Assembly: GCA_937898685.1 (NCBI GenBank) | Contig: CALEJT010000010.1 | Coordinates: forward strand, 31,414 to 95,413 | DNA length: 64,000 nt | Source of the DNA: an uncultured Gammaproteobacteria bacterium | GTDB lineage: Bacteria; Pseudomonadota; Gammaproteobacteria; Pseudomonadales; Pseudohongiellaceae | Reading direction: 5' to 3' | Part shown: positions 60,749 to 64,000 of the stretch, one piece after another | Layout: each line of letters begins with the position of its first letter | How positions within the stretch are numbered: the first letter of the stretch is position 1 | Notes under the pieces: generated by a model | Seen by the model: the letters and a program-made list of their open reading frames with translations, nothing else | What the model was told of the DNA's origin: nothing | The model's database searches: none | Position numbers and translations under genes: made by a program

Positions 60749-61948
60749 TCAGTGCGCCGGAGCTTTCGCACCGTGCGAGCGTAAGGCCAGGCGCGACAAC
60801 AGCAGCGCGATGAGCGCGCAAGTGGCGATGGCGCAGGCGAGGGGCAGCGGCGTGTTGTCGAATACGAGACTCACGAGCGCGATGGCGCTCGCACCCACCA
60901 TCTGCTGCAAGGTGCCACCGAGCGCGGCTGCGGTACCGGCGATGGGGCCATGATCTTCGAGCGACAACACCATCGCCGTCGGCAATACCAGTCCAAGGAA
61001 GGCGTACGTGCAGAACAACAACACAGCCAGCACCGGGAAGCTGTCGAAACCCAGCAGCACCAGCGCCAGCAAGGTGAAGGCGCCTGTGGCGTAGCCGATC
61101 ACTGCGGTCTTGATCACACGCAAGGCGCCGAAGCGTGCTTCGAGGTTCGCCGCAGTCTGACTCGCCGCGAAGAAGCCGAGTGCGTTGCAGGCGAAGGCCA
61201 CGCTGTATTGGAAGCTCGTCAGGCCATAGTGGTTGATATAGAGGAACGAGCTCGTGGCAAGAAAGGCGAAGAAACTCGCCATTCCCATGCCGCCGATCAG
61301 CACTAAACCAAGGTAGTGGGCATCGCGCAGCAGCACGCCGAAGGCACGGAACATCTCGCCCCATCTGAATGGACGTCGGCGTTCGGGTGTCAGCGTTTCA
61401 CGCAATCCGAAACGGGTCATCGCGAAGCCGATCAACGAGATCAGCGCCACGGCGAAAAACACGGCACGCCAGCCGAAGGGCTCGGTCACAGCGCTGCCCA
61501 TGAGCGGAGCAAACATCGGCGACACCGACACGATCAGCATCACGGTGGACATCAGACGCGTTGCGGCGTTGCCCGTGTAGCAGTCGCGAATCACCGCGCG
61601 CGGAATCGACATCACTGCTGCTGCACCGATGCCCTGCACGAAGCGCATCGCAATCAGCCATTGCATCGTCGGCGCCAAGGCGCAGCCCACGGAAGCGAGC
61701 GCGAAAACCACGAGACCAAAGTAGAGCGGCGGTTTGCGTCCCAACACATCCGAAGCAGGGCCATAGACGAGCTGACTCAAGCCGAACGAGATGAAGTAAG
61801 CCATCAAGGTGGCCTGCGACCCTGACACACTCGCCTGCAGATCTTCCGTGATCACCGGCAGTGCCGGCAGATACATGTCGATCGCGAAGGGACCGATCCA
61901 ACTCAGCGATCCGAGGACCAGGGCCATTTTGAGTAAGTCTGATTTCAC
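60749..61948 (-). CDS. MFS efflux transporter, Bcr/CflA family
   Basis: 399 residues if started at the GTG at 61948 (KSDLLKMALVLGSLSW follows). An ATG at 61993 is in frame, but it overlaps TATAAT (61992-61997), a likely -10, and has no ribosome site. Twelve membrane helices; Bcr/CflA marks are FAIDMYLPALPVITEDL in helix 1, GPASDVLGRKPPLYFGL in the first loop and RFVQGIGAAAVMSIPRAVI in helix 4. Drug/proton antiporter of DHA1 type; substrate unknown. Confidence 0.88.
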   Translation of the reverse strand: MKSDLLKMALVLGSLSWIGPFAIDMYLPALPVITEDLQASVSGSQATLMAYFISFGLSQLVYGPASDVLGRKPPLYFGLVVFALASVGCALAPTMQWLIAMRFVQGIGAAAVMSIPRAVIRDCYTGNAATRLMSTVMLIVSVSPMFAPLMGSAVTEPFGWRAVFFAVALISLIGFAMTRFGLRETLTPERRRPFRWGEMFRAFGVLLRDAHYLGLVLIGGMGMASFFAFLATSSFLYINHYGLTSFQYSVAFACNALGFFAASQTAANLEARFGALRVIKTAVIGYATGAFTLLALVLLGFDSFPVLAVLLFCTYAFLGLVLPTAMVLSLEDHGPIAGTAAALGGTLQQMVGASAIALVSLVFDNTPLPLACAIATCALIALLLSRLALRSHGAKAPAH

Positions 61949-62205
61949 GTGAGGTCCGGCTGTGTACGGGGTGGGCAGACGAAAGCGCGCCATTATAAAG
62001 AGGGGAGGAAGGAGGCGCAGAACTTCCGTGTAAAAAAATGTTGACGCGTGCTTGGCTCAGCCGTGCGGTGAATTGTCGAAAATGCGATGCCGATCGCGTC
62101 TTGCACCATTGCGGTGCTGGTCGCCATTTATGAAGGGGTAGTGCGCCCCAATGTCCTCTTCATCGCACGAATTCATGCGTAACGGCTATGCCGGGAGGAC
62201 TGACC

Positions 62206-62820
62206 ATGAAATGCCTGCATCAGCTTCGCCTTGTCGGCCCGCTCTTTGCGTTGCTCTTGGCTGCTGGTTGTACCTCGATGTTCCGCGGCGATGTGGTGAC
62301 CTTTCATGAGGGGCCCTTGCCAGCGGGTGAAACCATTCGCGTCGTGGCCAGTGATCCCGCCAAGCAAGCCAGTCTCGAATTCCGCAACTACGCCAACCTG
62401 ATCAATGAGCAGTTGCGTCGCATCGGCTACGAGCCCACCACCAGCAATGACGCCGAGTTGATCGCTGAAGTGGACTATCGCGTGGAAGCGGAATCGCAGA
62501 GCGTGACCGTCGATCGTTCGCGTCCCTACGTGCGCTATCACTTCGGTTACGGTCGTTACTACGATCCCTTCTACTACGGCTTCTATAACGACTGGGGCCC
62601 CGACGTGTACACCACCCGTCCCAGCTACCTGCGCACGCTGGAGTTGAACATCGCTCACAACGACGAAGAGAGAGAACGCATCTTCGAAGGCCGCGTCCAG
62701 AGCGCCGGCCTACAGAACCTGCTACCCGAAGTGATGCCCTACCTCGTCACCGCAATGTTCGAGAACTACCCCGGTGAGAATGGGGTGACGAAGGTGGTGA
62801 CGATTGAGAGGGATGAGTGA
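62206..62820 (+). CDS. DUF4136 family lipoprotein
   Basis: 204 residues from the ATG at 62206 (GGGAGGA upstream; an in-frame start 18 bp earlier is unlikely). Lipobox LLAAGC (C22). The mature domain has SLEFRNYANLINEQLRRIGY and a Tyr/Gly-rich loop (HFGYGRYYDPFYYGFYNDW) typical of DUF4136, then LELNIAHNDEERERIFEGRV. Outer-membrane or periplasmic lipoprotein, role unknown. Confidence 0.85.
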   Translation: MKCLHQLRLVGPLFALLLAAGCTSMFRGDVVTFHEGPLPAGETIRVVASDPAKQASLEFRNYANLINEQLRRIGYEPTTSNDAELIAEVDYRVEAESQSVTVDRSRPYVRYHFGYGRYYDPFYYGFYNDWGPDVYTTRPSYLRTLELNIAHNDEERERIFEGRVQSAGLQNLLPEVMPYLVTAMFENYPGENGVTKVVTIERDE

Positions 62821-62898
62821 GTCGGTGGGGAAAAACGGAGTTAGAGGCATTAAGGGGGCAGCGCTTCGCTTGGCGCGCGGCCTGCCAAGCCTCTTTGC

Positions 62899-64000
62899 TC
62901 AATCAACAAGAATTCCTGCTGCGTCACAGGTCAGTTTTGCGCCAACTTCGATATTGGCAATGTCGAGCCCGAGAAGTTGCAGTAATCCATTTACCAATGG
63001 GTCAAGCACGAGCATCCCGAGAGCACTTACTAGAACCCCGACAATACTAAGTACTGAGCCAAGTAAAATATTTACGGCTGAGATCAATCCACCTATGAGC
63101 CCGGTTCTTTCAATTTCCACCAACTTGATACCTCTCAGCGTGGAACTGAGGCTCTGCACCAAGTCGGTCGCTTGAAAACTTTGGTACATGTTTTCGTTGT
63201 CCGGCCATTCGACATTCGGTAGGGAGGAGCTCTGTGGTGACGTGCCCCGCTGCTCTTCGAATGTAAGGGGCTCATTTATGGCGTCGGAACCCAGGACCGG
63301 AACAGTCCCGCCTACTAGCGAACCGTTAGGTGCATCATTCAACACGATACCCAATGTCACAGAGCCGAGGAGCCCGAAGAGGGGCTTCAGCTTAAGCAAT
63401 GGCACGGGCCGTACCTCTATGGCATGGTTCGATGAGAATGCGTGACTGACTTCGCCAAGCGCAAGTGCAGAGACAGAAGTTCTCGCAGCAGCCTCCAGCA
63501 TCTTCCCTCCGTCAGCAGAACATTCATAGTCGGTCAAATACGTATTTCCACTTCCCGCATCGATAACCAAATCTAAATGACTCCCGCCAAGGACTTCGAC
63601 GCCAACTAACGCTCCCACAAGCCCGTTAACAACGCTGAGAAGAGCCGAAACAACCCCGAGCTGCTCAAGATTCACCGATGTTAATGTTCTCACCTGTGCC
63701 GTCCGGACAAATATTGCATTTGGACCTAAAGGGTCCAGTGCCGCTAACGCGGGGTTTCCGATGACAGATAACTGGGCGGGCTCAGTCACTTTGACCTGAG
63801 TCGAAATCGAAGCGCTGGTAGCGTTGCAGCTACTGGTTAGGTTAAGACAAATGGGAAGTGTCGCGGCTACGGAGCTGTTGTAGTTCGCCACCTCTGCCAC
63901 TGCACGAACCAGATAGAAGGCGTTTATTAGAGCATTCAGTCCAGCACTCTCCGCTCCAGCTTGCAAATTGAGTAGATCGCCGAGCCTGATGGGCAGATGG
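62899..64000 (-). CDS. TadG-like protein, C-terminal part (5' end beyond window)
   Basis: At least 366 residues; the frame is open to the right edge, reading HLPIRLGDLLNLQAGAESAG before the first in-frame start codon. The LRLGDLL turn followed by LNALINAFYLVRAVAEVAN, then beta-rich exported segments with scattered cysteines, resembles the C-terminal domain of TadG/DUF2134 proteins that build Flp-type pili or surface layers. Sampled lines give about 40-53% GC against about 63% in the adjacent gene, so it may be acquired. No other tad gene is visible. Confidence 0.6.
   Translation of the reverse strand, partial: HLPIRLGDLLNLQAGAESAGLNALINAFYLVRAVAEVANYNSSVAATLPICLNLTSSCNATSASISTQVKVTEPAQLSVIGNPALAALDPLGPNAIFVRTAQVRTLTSVNLEQLGVVSALLSVVNGLVGALVGVEVLGGSHLDLVIDAGSGNTYLTDYECSADGGKMLEAAARTSVSALALGEVSHAFSSNHAIEVRPVPLLKLKPLFGLLGSVTLGIVLNDAPNGSLVGGTVPVLGSDAINEPLTFEEQRGTSPQSSSLPNVEWPDNENMYQSFQATDLVQSLSSTLRGIKLVEIERTGLIGGLISAVNILLGSVLSIVGVLVSALGMLVLDPLVNGLLQLLGLDIANIEVGAKLTCDAAGILVD

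Noticed and set aside
1..64000. tRNA, rRNA, CRISPR arrays, insertion sequences, integrases
   Set aside because: Reading both strands I found no T-loop/CCA cloverleaf patterns in intergenic gaps, no regularly spaced repeats and no transposase or integrase motifs.

Overview
The window looks like chromosomal DNA from a free-living, GC-rich (about 60-63% by eye) Gammaproteobacterium. Support comes from the GlrK-QseG-GlrR regulatory triad, a 997-residue TonB-dependent receptor, several lipoproteins and outer-membrane proteins, and PQQ-dependent periplasmic oxidases with attached cytochromes. I cannot name a genus. I saw no rRNA, tRNA, CRISPR array, transposase or phage gene.

Layout. 1-9.8 kb (minus strand) is one long urea operon: an FmdC-like porin, the urea ABC importer urtABCDE, then ureD, ureA, ureB and the first 346 codons of ureC, which runs off the left edge. 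Urea would cross the outer membrane by the porin, be bound by UrtA, imported by UrtBCDE and split by urease. Copies of a TACGTCATT motif lie upstream of the porin and again in the urtE-ureD gap. 9.9-18 kb holds assorted genes: a metallo-hydrolase, an OmpA-type lipoprotein, two SDR oxidoreductases (one divergent from a LysR regulator) and small exported proteins.

18.2-22.4 kb is the most interesting part. The glrK-qseG-glrR operon is followed by about 800 bp without a credible protein gene. That stretch holds two TGTC-N10-GAC(A/G) sites matching the GlrR operator, a consensus-like IHF site, a perfect sigma-54 promoter, and then about 530 nt that can fold into many strong helices and ends in a 16-bp hairpin with a pyrimidine tract. 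I read it as a GlrR/sigma-54-driven long structured non-coding RNA, in a gene neighbourhood comparable to that of enterobacterial GlmY but much larger and unlike it in sequence.

22.4-31 kb has the TonB receptor, then an ECF42-type sigma factor module: sigma factor with C-terminal helical repeats, a DUF1800/DUF1501 pair, two YCII/DGPF proteins and a glyoxalase-fold protein. A candidate TGTCGA-N17-CGAC promoter precedes the second DGPF gene. 31-33.8 kb is a probable iron-linked pair (PepSY membrane protein and TPR/TonB-C protein) with a Fur-box-like site. 33.8-40.1 kb carries three consecutive PQQ-type quinohemoproteins with different cytochrome arrangements; a fourth cytochrome c/sugar-dehydrogenase fusion lies at 44.4-46.1 kb.

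40-64 kb is mostly housekeeping and accessory functions: a SulP transporter, an LPS-kinase-like protein, DUF72, MgtE, MATE and MFS transporters, a HerA-like ATPase, an aminotransferase and several small exported proteins. Three members of one uncharacterised exported family (GHSIGWW motif) are scattered at 14.6, 41.2 and 59.8 kb. The right edge holds part of a TadG-like protein of clearly lower GC.
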